Assembly: GCA_903837555.1 (NCBI GenBank)
Contig: CAILUV010000047.1
Location: forward strand, 1 to 64,000
DNA length: 64,000 nucleotides
Source: an uncultured Alphaproteobacteria bacterium
GTDB taxonomy: Bacteria > Pseudomonadota > Alphaproteobacteria > Micropepsales > Micropepsaceae
Direction of reading: 5' to 3'
Shown here: positions 21,663 through 34,122 of the stretch, piece by piece
How positions within the stretch are numbered: the stretch's first letter is position 1
How the letters are laid out: each line of letters opens with the position of its first letter
Made by a program: the position numbers and the translations under genes
The notes under the pieces: model-generated
Database searches by the model: none
Seen by the model: only the letters and a program-made list of their open reading frames with translations
Told to the model about the DNA's origin: nothing

Positions 21663-23918
21663 ATGTCACGCCCGACTTTCACCGACGAAGAAGCCCTTGC
21701 CTTTCACGCCGGCGCCAAGCCCGGCAAGCTGGAGGTCAATCCCACCAAGCCGATGGCGACCCAGCGTGACCTCAGCCTCGCCTATTCGCCGGGCGTGGCG
21801 GTGCCGGTGCTGCGCATCGCCGAGAATCCGGACCTGGGCTGGGAATACACCACGCGCGGCAATCTGGTGGCGGTGATCTCCAACGGCACTGCGATTTTGG
21901 GCCTGGGCGATCTGGGCGCGCTGGCCTCCAAGCCGGTGATGGAAGGCAAGTCGGTGCTGTTCAAGCGCTTTGCCGACGTCAACTCCATCGACCTGGAAGT
22001 CGACACCAAGGATGTCGAGCAGTTCATCAATGCCGTGCGCTATCTGGGCCCCAGCTTCGGCGGCATCAACCTGGAAGACATCAAGGCGCCCGACTGTTTC
22101 ATCATCGAGGAACGCCTGCGCGAGCTGATGGACATTCCGGTGTTCCATGACGATCAGCACGGCACCGCCATCATCAGCGCCGCCGGCGTGATCAACGCCG
22201 CCCACCTGACGGGCCGCAAGCTGGAAGACCTGAAGGTGGTGTGCAACGGCGCGGGCGCCGCCGGCATCGCCTGTATCGAATTGCTCAAATCGATGGGCGT
22301 GAAAAGCGACAATGTCATCCTGTGCGACACCAAGGGCGTGGTCTATCGCGGCCGCACCGACGGCATGAACCAGTGGAAGTCGGCGCACGCGGTGGAAACA
22401 AAAGCGCGCACGCTGACCGATGCGATGGTCGGCTGCGACGTGTTCCTGGGCCTGTCGGCCAAGGGCGCGCTGACGCCCGACATGGTGCGATCCATGGCGG
22501 CCTCGCCCATCATTTTCGCCATGGCCATTCCCGATCCGGAAATCACCCCCGAAGACGCCAAGGCCGTGCGCGGCGACGTGATCGTCGCCACCGGGCGCAG
22601 CGACTATCCCAACCAGGTCAACAACGTCCTGGGCTTCCCCTACATCTTCCGCGGCGCGCTGGACGTGCGGGCCACCACCATCAATGAAGAGATGAAAATT
22701 GCCGCCGCCGAAGCCATCGCGGCGCTGGCGCGCGAGGATGTGCCGGACGAAGTCGCCGCCGCCTATCGCGGCGCCCGCCCGGTCTATGGCCCCGAATACA
22801 TCATTCCCTCGCCCTTCGATCCGCGCCTGATCTCCAAGGTTTCGGCGGCGGTGGCGGAAGCGGCGATGAAGAGCGGCGTGGCGCAAAAGCAGATCGCCGA
22901 CCTGAATGCCTATCAGTATGAATTGTCCGCGCGCCTGGACCCCAGCGCCGGCCTGTTCCAGATGGTCAACAATGCGGTGCGCGCCAATCCCAAGCGCGTC
23001 GTGTTCGCCGAAGGCGAAGAGAATTCGGTGATCCGCGCCGCCGCCGCCTTCCAGAATTCCGGCATGGGCAAGGCCATTCTGGTTGGCCGCACCGACATCG
23101 TGAAGCAGGGCCTCAAGCGAGCCGGGCTGGACGAAAATCTGCTGGAAATCCGCGTGCCGCACTCGGCGCAGGATGCCGCCAGCTATATCGACGCGCTGTA
23201 CAAGCGCATCCAGCGGCGCGGCGGGCTGCACCGTGACGCGGTGCGCATGGTCACCAATGACCGCAACATCTATGCCGCCTCCATGCTCAAGGCGGGCGAT
23301 GCCGATGCGATGGTAACGGGCGTGACCCGCAATTACGCCACCGCGCTGACCGATGTGCGCACCGTGCTGGACCCGCCGGCGAGCCAGCGCCCCATCGGCA
23401 TCCAGGCGATTTTCGCCAAGGGCCGCGTGGTCCTGATCGCCGACACGGCGGTGACAGAAATGCCCACCGCCGAACAGTTGGCCGACATTGCGATCCAGGC
23501 CGCTGCCGCCGCACGGCGCTTCGGCCTGACGCCGCGCGTCGCGCTGCTGGCCTCGTCCACCTTCGGCTTCCCGCGCAGCGAACGCAGCGAACGCATCATC
23601 GAAGCGGTGCAGGTGCTGGAAAATCGCGGCGTCGATTTCGAGTATGACGGCGAAATGGCGATCGACGTTGCCTTGGACAAGGACAAGCTGGCGCTCTATC
23701 CCTTCGCCCGCATCACCGACACAGCCAATGTGCTGATCATGCCGGCGATCCATTCCGCTTCAATCTCGACCAAGCTGCTGCAGCAGATGGGCGGGGCAAG
23801 CGTGATGGGTCCGATGCTGGTGGGCCTGGAAAAGTCGGTGCAGATCGCCCCGCTGGGCGCCAAGATGAGCGAGATTTATAACGCCGCTGTCATCGCGGCC
23901 TATGATATCAACCGCTGA
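21663..23918 (+). CDS. maeB: NADP-dependent malic enzyme with phosphotransacetylase-like C-terminal domain
   Basis: [42 protein letters not shown]-terminal Pta-like domain. Confidence 0.95.
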   Translation: MSRPTFTDEEALAFHAGAKPGKLEVNPTKPMATQRDLSLAYSPGVAVPVLRIAENPDLGWEYTTRGNLVAVISNGTAILGLGDLGALASKPVMEGKSVLFKRFADVNSIDLEVDTKDVEQFINAVRYLGPSFGGINLEDIKAPDCFIIEERLRELMDIPVFHDDQHGTAIISAAGVINAAHLTGRKLEDLKVVCNGAGAAGIACIELLKSMGVKSDNVILCDTKGVVYRGRTDGMNQWKSAHAVETKARTLTDAMVGCDVFLGLSAKGALTPDMVRSMAASPIIFAMAIPDPEITPEDAKAVRGDVIVATGRSDYPNQVNNVLGFPYIFRGALDVRATTINEEMKIAAAEAIAALAREDVPDEVAAAYRGARPVYGPEYIIPSPFDPRLISKVSAAVAEAAMKSGVAQKQIADLNAYQYELSARLDPSAGLFQMVNNAVRANPKRVVFAEGEENSVIRAAAAFQNSGMGKAILVGRTDIVKQGLKRAGLDENLLEIRVPHSAQDAASYIDALYKRIQRRGGLHRDAVRMVTNDRNIYAASMLKAGDADAMVTGVTRNYATALTDVRTVLDPPASQRPIGIQAIFAKGRVVLIADTAVTEMPTAEQLADIAIQAAAAARRFGLTPRVALLASSTFGFPRSERSERIIEAVQVLENRGVDFEYDGEMAIDVALDKDKLALYPFARITDTANVLIMPAIHSASISTKLLQQMGGASVMGPMLVGLEKSVQIAPLGAKMSEIYNAAVIAAYDINR

Positions 23919-25339
23919 TGCAGTTCGAAAAAGTAACCGCGTTCATGGAGCGGATCTGGGAAGACGAGATCATCCCGGCGCTGACCGACTATATCAGGAT
24001 TCCCAACAAGAGCCCCGCCTTCGACGCGGATTGGGAAAAGCACGGCTACATGGAACAGGCCGTGACCATGTTCGCGGACTGGGCCAAGGGCAAGCTAGCG
24101 CAGCCTCCCGGCAGCAAGCTGGAAGTCGTGCGGCTGAAGGGCCGCACGCCGCTGATCTTCATCGAGATTCCCGGCGAGGCGCCTGGCACCGTCTTGATGT
24201 ACGGCCATCTCGACAAGCAGCCGGAAATGCTGGGCTGGGCCGAAGGCACTGGCCCGTGGGTGCCGCTGCGCAAGGGCGACAAGCTGTATGGCCGTGGCGG
24301 CGCTGATGACGGTTACGCCATGTTCGCGTCCATCGCCGCGCTGCTGGCGCTGAAAGAGCAAGGCATCCAGCACGGTCGCGTCGTCATCATCATCGAGGCC
24401 AGTGAAGAATCCGGTTCGCCCGACCTGCCCTTTTATATCGACCATCTGGCAGCGCGGATCGGCACGCCCGATCTGGTCGTCTGCCTGGATTCCGGCAGCG
24501 GCAATTTCGACCAGCTGTGGCTCACCACGTCACTGCGCGGCATGGTGATCGGCAACCTCACCGTGCGCGTCTTGACCGAAGGCGTGCATTCAGGCGCCGC
24601 CAGCGGCATCGTGCCATCATCCTTCCGCATCCTGCGCAGCCTGATCGCGCGCATCGAGGATGTCGAAACGGGCCGCATGCTGCTGCCCGAACTGTCGGTC
24701 GAAATCCCGCAGGAGCGCCAGACCCAGGCCAAGCAGGCTGCGGAAATCCTTGGCGATGAGGTCTGGAAGCAGTTGCCTTTCCACGGCAACACCCGGCCCG
24801 TGATGGCCGATGGCGCTGAGCTGATCCTGCAAAAGACCTGGCGGCCGCAGCTTTCCGTCACCGGCATGGAAGGCTATCCGCTGCCCGCCGATGGCGGCAA
24901 CGTGCTGCTGCCCTACACGACCGCCAAGTTCAGCCTGCGCGTGCCGCCGACCGGCGATGCGGAAAAAGCGCGCGTCGCGATGAAGAAGGTGCTGGAAGAC
25001 AATCCGCCCTACGACGCCGAAGTGACCTTCGATGCGCCGCGCGGCGAGAATGGCTGGAACGCGCCGGCGCTGGCGCCCTGGCTGGAAGCGTCACTCAACA
25101 AGGCCAGCAACGCCGCGTTCGGCAAACCGGTTGCCTATCAGGGCGAAGGCGGCTCGATCCCCTTCATGGCGATGCTGGGTGAGAAATTCCCCGGCACCCA
25201 GTTCGTGGTGACGGGATTGCTGGGGCCGCATGCCAACGCCCACGGCCCCAACGAATTCCTGCACATCGCCTTCGCCAAGAAATTGTCGGCGGCGATGGCG
25301 CAGGTACTGGCCGATCACGCAGCCCGCCAGCCCGGTTGA
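23918..25339 (+). CDS. M20 family dipeptidase/peptidase
   Basis: YGHLDKQPEMLGW, GRGGADDGYAMFA, IEASEESGSPDL metal-site motifs. Confidence 0.85.
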   Translation: MQFEKVTAFMERIWEDEIIPALTDYIRIPNKSPAFDADWEKHGYMEQAVTMFADWAKGKLAQPPGSKLEVVRLKGRTPLIFIEIPGEAPGTVLMYGHLDKQPEMLGWAEGTGPWVPLRKGDKLYGRGGADDGYAMFASIAALLALKEQGIQHGRVVIIIEASEESGSPDLPFYIDHLAARIGTPDLVVCLDSGSGNFDQLWLTTSLRGMVIGNLTVRVLTEGVHSGAASGIVPSSFRILRSLIARIEDVETGRMLLPELSVEIPQERQTQAKQAAEILGDEVWKQLPFHGNTRPVMADGAELILQKTWRPQLSVTGMEGYPLPADGGNVLLPYTTAKFSLRVPPTGDAEKARVAMKKVLEDNPPYDAEVTFDAPRGENGWNAPALAPWLEASLNKASNAAFGKPVAYQGEGGSIPFMAMLGEKFPGTQFVVTGLLGPHANAHGPNEFLHIAFAKKLSAAMAQVLADHAARQPG

Positions 25340-25942
25340 TCAGTCCGTCCGCATCACCTTGGTGACGACAGTGCCCTTGCCCTGCGTCGTCGTCATGGCG
25401 TCCTCGATGCCGAACACCGGGTCGATCAGCCGCCACACGGCGCGGGTGCGGGCATTGTCGACCATCGAAACGATGATGCGTCCGCCCGGATTCAGCAGCG
25501 CGCGATACTTCTTCAGGATGCCCGCCGGATCGGTGAGATAATAAAGGCTCTGGTTGAAGACGATGACGTCGAACCGTTCCGGCGTATCGAACAGCCAGGC
25601 ATCGGCCACCACGAACTGGCTGCGCGCGTCGCCCAGATTCTGGGTCGCCAGCGCGATGGCTTCCCTGGACACATCCATGCCCAGATAGGATTTGTAGGGC
25701 AGGAGCTTGAGCTTCTCGGCCAGCAGGCCTTCGCCGCAGCCCGCATCCAGGATCGAGGCAGGCTTCAGAAAATCGCAATAGCCCAGGATCGAGACCAGCC
25801 CGGCAATGCTGTCCATCTTGCGCAGATATTCCCACTGGCCGTCGCGATACTCCCGGTCCCACATTTCGGGGGTGACGTGCTGGGGGCGATACCCGACAAG
25901 AGCGAAAACAATGGCACGCGCCAGCTCCTTGATGCGTTCCAT
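25340..25942 (-). CDS. Class I SAM-dependent methyltransferase
   Basis: SILDAGCGEGLLAEKL, FDVIVFNQSLYYLTDP. Confidence 0.8.
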   Translation of the reverse strand: MERIKELARAIVFALVGYRPQHVTPEMWDREYRDGQWEYLRKMDSIAGLVSILGYCDFLKPASILDAGCGEGLLAEKLKLLPYKSYLGMDVSREAIALATQNLGDARSQFVVADAWLFDTPERFDVIVFNQSLYYLTDPAGILKKYRALLNPGGRIIVSMVDNARTRAVWRLIDPVFGIEDAMTTTQGKGTVVTKVMRTD

Positions 25943-26032
25943 GTCCAGCGTCCCCCCGGTATTCTTGTTCTCTGGCGGCAAATCACCGCCCGCCATAGAC
26001 TGACGATAGTTAGGCAATTGTGTGGAGAGCCC

Positions 26033-26518
26033 ATGATCACCGGTCCGATGGACGCAAAGACCCGCCGCCCGTTGTTGTTCTTCGTGCTGGCGACGCTGGT
26101 GATCGGGGCTTTGGGCAGCTTTTTCACCCAGCCCAACATTCCCACCTGGTATGCCCAGCTCAACCAGCCCTCCATAACCCCGCCCAACTGGGTGTTCGGC
26201 CCGGTCTGGACCACGCTGTATGTGATGATGGCGGTGGCGGCCTGGCGGGTGTGGCGCATCACCGGCATGCGCTCCACCGAGATGCTGGCCTGGTGTCTGC
26301 AACTGGCGCTGAACTTCGCCTGGAGCATCATCTTCTTCGGCATGCACCGCATCGGGGCCGCCTTTGTCGAAATCGTGCTGCTGGACCTAGCCATCCTCTA
26401 CACGCTGCTGCTGTTCTGGCGGCGGGACCAGGTCGCCGGCTGGCTGCTGGTGCCATACTTGGCCTGGACGTCCTTTGCGACCCTGCTGAACTGGCGGTTC
26501 TGGGAGCTCAATCCTTAA
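26033..26518 (+). CDS. tspO: TspO/MBR family tryptophan-rich sensory protein
   Basis: WYAQLNQPSITPPNWVFGPVWTTLYVMMAVAAWRVWR, NFAWSIIFFGMH. Confidence 0.85.
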   Translation: MITGPMDAKTRRPLLFFVLATLVIGALGSFFTQPNIPTWYAQLNQPSITPPNWVFGPVWTTLYVMMAVAAWRVWRITGMRSTEMLAWCLQLALNFAWSIIFFGMHRIGAAFVEIVLLDLAILYTLLLFWRRDQVAGWLLVPYLAWTSFATLLNWRFWELNP

Positions 26519-26546
26519 GCCCCAAATCGCTGAATCCGGCCAAAGG

Positions 26547-26575
26547 CTTGGCAATCGTCAGGGGGCTCCCTATAT
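26547..26575 (+). promoter_or_regulatory. Candidate RpoH (sigma-32) heat-shock promoter of dnaK
   Basis: CTTG (26547-26550), 18-nt spacer, CCTATAT (26569-26575), close to the alphaproteobacterial RpoH consensus CTTG-N17/18-CYTATnT. Confidence 0.65.
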
Positions 26576-26691
26576 ACCCCCATAGGTCAGCATGGGCTTT
26601 CGCCAGAACCTGATTTTGTCAAAGAATTCAATGGGATGGGGCCAAGACGCCTTCGGGGTCTCGCAGCCCATGCCCGATAAGAGGAACTGTC

Positions 26692-28623
<1,932 letters not shown>

Positions 28624-28629
28624 CCAGCT

Positions 28630-28666
28630 CCGGCCCTCCGCGCCAAAGCGCGGAGGGCCGCTTTGT
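28630..28666 (+). terminator. Terminator after dnaK
   Basis: CGGCCCTCCGCGccaaagCGCGGAGGGCCGCTTTGTTT. Confidence 0.65.
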
Positions 28667-28708
28667 TTGCGTAGGACGTGTTGAGTGAGTCCGGGGGCGG
28701 ATGTGTCG

Positions 28709-29842
28709 ATGAAGCGCTGCTATTACGAGTGTCTGGAAGTCGAGAAGGGTGCCAACGGCGATGCCCTGAAATCGGCTTACCGCAAGCTGGCGATGAAGTT
28801 TCATCCCGACCGCAATCCCGACGACCACACCGCCGAAGTCAAATTCAAGGAAATCAACGAGGCCTATGACGTCCTGAAGGACGATCAGAAGCGCGCCGCC
28901 TATGACCGTTTCGGCCACGCCGCTTTCGAAAACGGCATGGGCGCGGCCGGCGGGCGCGGCGGCAATCCGTTCGGCGATTTCGCCGGCGGCTTTGGCGACG
29001 TGTTCGAGGATTTCTTCGGCCAGATGATGGGGGGGCGCGGCAAGCGCCAGAATCGCGGCGAGGACCTTCGCTACAATCTCGACATCACGCTGGAAGAGGC
29101 CTTTACCGGGCGCAGCGCCGAAATCCGCGTGCCGACGCAGGTGGCGTGCGAGCCCTGTTCGGGCAGCGGCGCCGAACCCGGCCACAGCCCGGAAACCTGT
29201 CCGACCTGCGCCGGTCACGGCAAGGTGCGCGCGACGCAGGGCTTCTTCACCATCGAACGCACCTGTTCGTCCTGCCGCGGCAGCGGCAAGATCGTGCGCC
29301 ATCCCTGCAAGGCCTGCCGTGGCGCGGGCCTTGTGCAGAAGGAGCGCACATTGAATGTCGATGTGCCGCCGGGCGTGGAAGAAGGCACCCGCATCCGCCT
29401 GTCGGGCGAAGGCGCCGCCGGGGTCAATGGCGGCCCGCCGGGCGATCTGTATATTTTCCTCGGCGTCGCCGAGCATCCCATTTTCCAGCGCGATGCCCAT
29501 GACCTGCATTGCCGCGCGCCGGTGTCCTTCGTGACCGCCGCGCTGGGCGGCAGCATCGAAGTGCCGACGCTGGACGGCGGCCGCGCCAAGGTGGTGATCC
29601 CCGAAGGCACCCAGCCAGGGCGTCAGTTCCGTCTCAAGGGCAAGGGCATGCCGGTGCTGCGCAGCGCCCAGCGGGGCGACTTGTATGTCGAACTGGCGGT
29701 GGAAACCCCGGTCAAGCTGAGCAAGCGCCAGAAGGAATTGCTGCGGGAGTTCGACACCGAAAGCCAGACCGGGACACAGCCGGAATGCGAAGGCTTCCTG
29801 TCGCGCCTCAAGGAGTTCTGGAGCGGCGGTCCGGCGGCCTAA
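28709..29842 (+). CDS. dnaJ: Chaperone DnaJ
   Basis: J domain [14 protein letters not shown]; four CxxCxGxG-type zinc repeats. Confidence 0.95.
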   Translation: MKRCYYECLEVEKGANGDALKSAYRKLAMKFHPDRNPDDHTAEVKFKEINEAYDVLKDDQKRAAYDRFGHAAFENGMGAAGGRGGNPFGDFAGGFGDVFEDFFGQMMGGRGKRQNRGEDLRYNLDITLEEAFTGRSAEIRVPTQVACEPCSGSGAEPGHSPETCPTCAGHGKVRATQGFFTIERTCSSCRGSGKIVRHPCKACRGAGLVQKERTLNVDVPPGVEEGTRIRLSGEGAAGVNGGPPGDLYIFLGVAEHPIFQRDAHDLHCRAPVSFVTAALGGSIEVPTLDGGRAKVVIPEGTQPGRQFRLKGKGMPVLRSAQRGDLYVELAVETPVKLSKRQKELLREFDTESQTGTQPECEGFLSRLKEFWSGGPAA

Positions 29843-29925
29843 ACCCCGAAAACAAGGGCGTTTTTCGCCAAGTCAAGAGTTTCGCCCCAACGCCTTTTCA
29901 GCTTAAAGTCCGCCCCTCCCTCACG

Positions 29926-30510
29926 GTGTGTGCCTTGACCGACCAGACCTTCGCCCTTGCCGACAACCTGCGTTTTCTCAAGGCGCTGATCACCCGTCCC
30001 AAAAATGTCGGCGCCATCGTGCCGTCCAGCCCGGCGCTGACCCGCGCCATCGCGGCCGGCATCGACCTGCATCGCACCGGCCCAATCCTGGAGCTCGGCC
30101 CCGGCACCGGCGTCATCACCCAGGCCATTCTGGAGCGCGGCATCGCGCCCGAGCGGCTGACGCTGATCGAATATGACGCCGAGATGGCATCGCATCTGGC
30201 GCACAAATTCCCGCGCACCCATGTGGTGCAGGGCGATGCCTTCGACCTGGAACGCACCCTGGGCAACCGGCATGGCGAACCCTATGCCGCCATCGTGTCC
30301 GGCCTGCCCCTGCTGAATTTCCCGGTAACCTTGCGCAACAGCTACATGGCCGGCCTGATTGACCGGCTGGAACATGGCGCGCCCGTGATCCAGTTTTCCT
30401 ATGGCACCCAGGCGCCGGTCGAAGCCCCGCCGGGCTGCAGCGTCAATCGCGCCGCGCTGATCTGGGCCAACATCCCGCCCGCGCGGGTGTGGATCTACCG
30501 CAAAAACTAA
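29926..30510 (+). CDS. Phospholipid N-methyltransferase (PmtA)-like SAM methyltransferase
   Basis: FLKALITRPKNVGAIVPSSPALTRAIA...ILELGPGTGVITQAIL; non-ATG start (GTG 29926 or TTG 29935). Confidence 0.75.
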   Translation: MCALTDQTFALADNLRFLKALITRPKNVGAIVPSSPALTRAIAAGIDLHRTGPILELGPGTGVITQAILERGIAPERLTLIEYDAEMASHLAHKFPRTHVVQGDAFDLERTLGNRHGEPYAAIVSGLPLLNFPVTLRNSYMAGLIDRLEHGAPVIQFSYGTQAPVEAPPGCSVNRAALIWANIPPARVWIYRKN

Positions 30511-31374
30511 TCAGGCACGCTGCTTGAGCGTGTCGTCGCGCAGTTTGCGGATGTCCGCGTCCTGCGGCGACAATTCCAGCGCGCGATCAAAGCTCGCCAC
30601 CGCCTCGTCAAACCGTTTCGCCGCCGCCAGCGCCATGCCCCGATTTTTCAACGCCGGGACGTAATCGGGGCGCAAGCCTAGGCTGCGGTCATAGCTTTCC
30701 AGCGCCGGATCAAAGCGCTTGAGGCCATGCAGCGCCGCGCCGCGATTGTTCCAGGCCTGGTGATCATCAGGCGCGCGGGTCAGAAGCTGGTCGAAGGCCG
30801 CAACCGCATCCGCATAGCGCTGCAATTCCAGCAGCGCGGTGCCGCGGTTGAACAGGGCGGCGGGGAACGAGACATCCAGCGCCAGGGCCTGGTCGCTGCT
30901 GTCCAAGGCTTCGGCAAAGCGTTTGAGGTCGGTCAGCACCGCGCCGCGGTTGGCCCAGATGGCGGCGGACGGTTTCAGCGCCAGGGCCCGGTCATAGGCG
31001 GCGACCGCCTCTTCGCCCCGGCTCAGCCCGGCGAGCGCCACGCCCTGATTGTACCAGGCCTCGACCATGCCGGGCGCTGCTGTGGCGGCGTCGGTGAAAT
31101 CCGCCAGCGCGTCATCCGCCCGGCCCATGGCCTGCCGGATCACCCCGCGCAGCATCAGCGACTCCACCGCCCCCGGATTGAGGACCAGCGCCGCTTCCAC
31201 AGCGGCCAGCGCCTCGTCGCCGCGCTGCTGCTGGTAGAGCAGCACGCCCAAAAGATACTGGGCCCGGTAATCAGCCCCCGCCGCCAGCACCTGGCGGTAG
31301 AGGGTTTCGGCCTCGGCCAGCTTGCCCTGCTGGTGCAGCGCCATGGCCTGATTCTGAAGGTCTTGTGTGGTCAT
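30511..31374 (-). CDS. TPR repeat protein
   Basis: Successive 34-residue repeats (EALAAVEAALVLNPGAVESLMLRGVI..., DEAVASFDRALELSPQDADI). Confidence 0.85.
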   Translation of the reverse strand: MTTQDLQNQAMALHQQGKLAEAETLYRQVLAAGADYRAQYLLGVLLYQQQRGDEALAAVEAALVLNPGAVESLMLRGVIRQAMGRADDALADFTDAATAAPGMVEAWYNQGVALAGLSRGEEAVAAYDRALALKPSAAIWANRGAVLTDLKRFAEALDSSDQALALDVSFPAALFNRGTALLELQRYADAVAAFDQLLTRAPDDHQAWNNRGAALHGLKRFDPALESYDRSLGLRPDYVPALKNRGMALAAAKRFDEAVASFDRALELSPQDADIRKLRDDTLKQRA

Positions 31375-31439
31375 GCGCGCAACCTAGACGAGGCTCCTAG
31401 CGGCCCAAAGCGGCGTTTTGCTGCGCCTTATGCTGCAGC

Positions 31440-31473
31440 AAAAAGGGTGCAGCATCAGAAAATTGCTGCACCC
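31440..31473 (-). terminator. Terminator downstream of pckA
   Basis: On minus strand GGGTGCAGCA-attttctga-TGCTGCACCC-TTTTT. Confidence 0.75.
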
Positions 31474-31496
31474 CATGTTGCGCGGTAAGTCGTTGA

Positions 31497-33099
31497 TTAT
31501 TCAGCAGCTTCAGCGAGCTGGGGCGCAGCCTGCAGCACATCGGCCCCGACATGGGCTTCGAACTTCTTGAAGTTGTCGCGGAACATGCCAACCAGCTTGC
31601 GGGCCTGGGCATCATAGGCGGCCTTGTCAGCCCAGGTGTCGCGCGGATTGAGGATCGCCGCGTCTACACCCGGCACGGCGACCGGCACCCGGAACTTGAA
31701 GTTGGGGTCGATGCGCATTTCGACATTGGCCAGGGTGCCGTTCAGAGCCGCATTCAGCAGGGCGCGGGTGGCCGCAATCGGCATGCGGCTGCCGGTGCCG
31801 AAGGCGCCGCCGGTCCAGCCGGTATTGACCAGCCAGCAGTCGGACTGGTGCTCGGCGATCAGGGCGCGCAGCAGGTTGCCGTATTCCGAGGGATGACGCG
31901 GCATGAAGGGAGCGCCAAAGCAGGTCGAGAAGGTCGGCTGCGGTTCCTTGCCCAGACCCTTCTCGGTCCCGGCCACCTTGGCGGTGAAGCCGGACAGGAA
32001 GTGGTACATGGCCTGTGACGGGGTCAGCCGGGCGATGGGCGGCAACACGCCAAAGGCATCGGCCGTCAGCATGATCACATTCTTGGGGTGCCCGGCGCGG
32101 CCGGTGGCGCTGGCATTGGGGATGTAATCGATCGGATAAGCGGCGCGGGTATTTTCCGCGTGCGTCGCGTCGTCCAGATCCAGCTCGCGAGTGCCTTCGT
32201 CCATCACCACATTTTCCAGCACCGTGCCGAAACGTTCGGTGGTCGAGAAGATTTCCGGTTCGGCTTCGCGGCTGAGGCGGATCACCTTGGCATAGCAGCC
32301 GCCTTCGATATTGAAGATGCCGTTCTCGCTCCAGCCATGTTCGTCATCGCCGATCAGGGTGCGCGACGCATCGGCCGACAGCGTGGTCTTGCCGGTGCCG
32401 GAAAGCCCGAAAAATATGGCCGATTCGCCGTTCGCGCCGACATTGGCCGAGCAATGCATCGACATGACCCGCTTGGACGGCAGCAGGTAATTCATGATGG
32501 TGAAGACCGACTTCTTCATTTCACCAGCGTAAGAGGTGCCGCCGATCAGGATCACTTTTTTTGGCGAAGTTCACCGCGATCACGGTCTGGCTGACGCAGC
32601 CATGCCGGGCCGGATCGGCATTGAAGCTGGGCAGGTCGATGATGGTGAATTCCGGGTCGAAGCCCTTCAGCTCTTCCGCCGTCGGGCGGATCAGCAACTG
32701 GTGCACGAACAGCGAGTGCCAGGCATATTCGGTGACCACACGCACACTAATCCGATGAGTCAGGTCGGCGCCGCCGAACAGGTCCTTGGCGAACAGCTCG
32801 CGCCCTTCGGCATGGGCCATCATGTCGGCATACAGCGCATCGAACTGCGCCGGGCTCATCGCCTTGTTGTTGTCCCACCACACCTGGCTTTCGGTGCTGT
32901 CGTCACGCACCACGAACTTGTCGCCCGCCGAACGCCCGGTATGGATGCCGGTGCGCACCACCAGCGGGCCGTTCTTGGCGACGTGGCCTTCGCCCCGGCG
33001 CACCGCTTCTTCGTAGAGCGCGGCCGCGCCCAGATTCCAGTTCACGGATTTCAGATTGCGAAAGCCATGACGGCCAAGGCCGTGCGCGGTGTCGGACAT
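31497..33099 (-). pseudogene. pckA: Phosphoenolpyruvate carboxykinase (ATP), frameshifted in this sequence
   Basis: ORF 32521..33099 (MSDTAHGLG...[11 protein letters not shown]) and ORF 31497..32555 ([25 protein letters not shown]...[15 protein letters not shown]) join in a +1 shifted frame at an A7 tract (32556-32562). Confidence 0.9.
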
Positions 33100-33288
33100 G
33101 ACAAATGCTCCAGCGAAAATCTGCCCCTGTCTTAGCGGGCGGGCGGCGGTGTCACAAATGTATACAAGATGGAACTCAGGACAAATTTCTGTTTAAAATC
33201 AGATTATTGGCGGTACTTGCCCTGCATACATGGGTGACCTGTTGTCACGGTGTGGCGCGGCCGGCGGTTTGGCCGTAAGCAAATCGCC

Positions 33289-34074
33289 ATGCTGAGCGAC
33301 GACGACCTCGACCGCTATGCCCGCCACCTGGTGTTGCGGGAAGTGGGCGGCGTGGGCCAGGCGAAGATCAGAAGCGCGCGCGTGCTGATGGTGGGCGCAG
33401 GCGGGCTGGGAAGCCCGGCAGCGCTGTACCTGGCCGCCGCGGGCGTCGGCACGCTGGGGCTGGTGGATGACGATGCGGTCAGCCTGTCCAATTTGCAGCG
33501 CCAGATCCTGTTTCGCACTTCCGATGTTGGTCGCCCGAAAGTCGAAGCCGGCGGCGAAGCGCTGAAAGCCTTGAATCCCGGGGTTCAGATCAACATCCAT
33601 CAGACCCGGCTGGATGCGTCCAACGTGATGGCGCTGATCGACGGCTACGACATCGTGGCGGACGGGTCGGACAATTTCGCCACCCGATTCCTGCTCAACG
33701 ATGCCTGCTTCTTTGCGAAGAAGACCTTGGTGTCGGCGGCGGTGACCGAGTTCGAAGGCCAGCTTTCCACCTACAAGGCGTTCGACAAGGGCTGCCCCTG
33801 CTATCGCTGCCTGTTCCCCGCGCCCCCGCCGCCCGGCACCGTGCCCTCCTGCTCGCAAACCGGGGTGCTGGGGGCCGCCGCCGGGGTGATGGGGTCGCTG
33901 CAGGCGCTGGAAGTGCTGAAGGAAGTCGCCGGACTGGGCACCGGGATGGCGGGAAAAATCCTGAGTTACAAAGCACTTAGCGCGGAATTTCGCACCGCCC
34001 GGCTGGCTCCCGACCCGGCCTGCCCCTTGTGCGGGTCCGCCCCCACAATCCGCCAGATCGGCGATCAGGCTTAA
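33289..34074 (+). CDS. moeB: HesA/MoeB/ThiF family adenylyltransferase
   Basis: RYARHLVLREVGGVGQAKIRSARVLMVGAGGLGSPAALYLAAAGVG; CxxC pairs (CPCYRC, CPLC). Confidence 0.85.
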   Translation: MLSDDDLDRYARHLVLREVGGVGQAKIRSARVLMVGAGGLGSPAALYLAAAGVGTLGLVDDDAVSLSNLQRQILFRTSDVGRPKVEAGGEALKALNPGVQINIHQTRLDASNVMALIDGYDIVADGSDNFATRFLLNDACFFAKKTLVSAAVTEFEGQLSTYKAFDKGCPCYRCLFPAPPPPGTVPSCSQTGVLGAAAGVMGSLQALEVLKEVAGLGTGMAGKILSYKALSAEFRTARLAPDPACPLCGSAPTIRQIGDQA

Positions 34075-34122
34075 CCGCCATTTAAAAGGCTTTGCGGCAC
34101 CATGGCCTCATCAAGGGGCACC

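Noticed and set aside
21666-23753. 695-aa ORF antisense to maeB
   Set aside because: His/Arg/Gly-rich translation with no family pattern; typical shadow ORF opposite a GC-rich gene.
30511-31374. TPR array considered as a tandem DNA repeat
   Set aside because: Repeat is at protein level (34-aa TPR motif), not a DNA-level tandem repeat.
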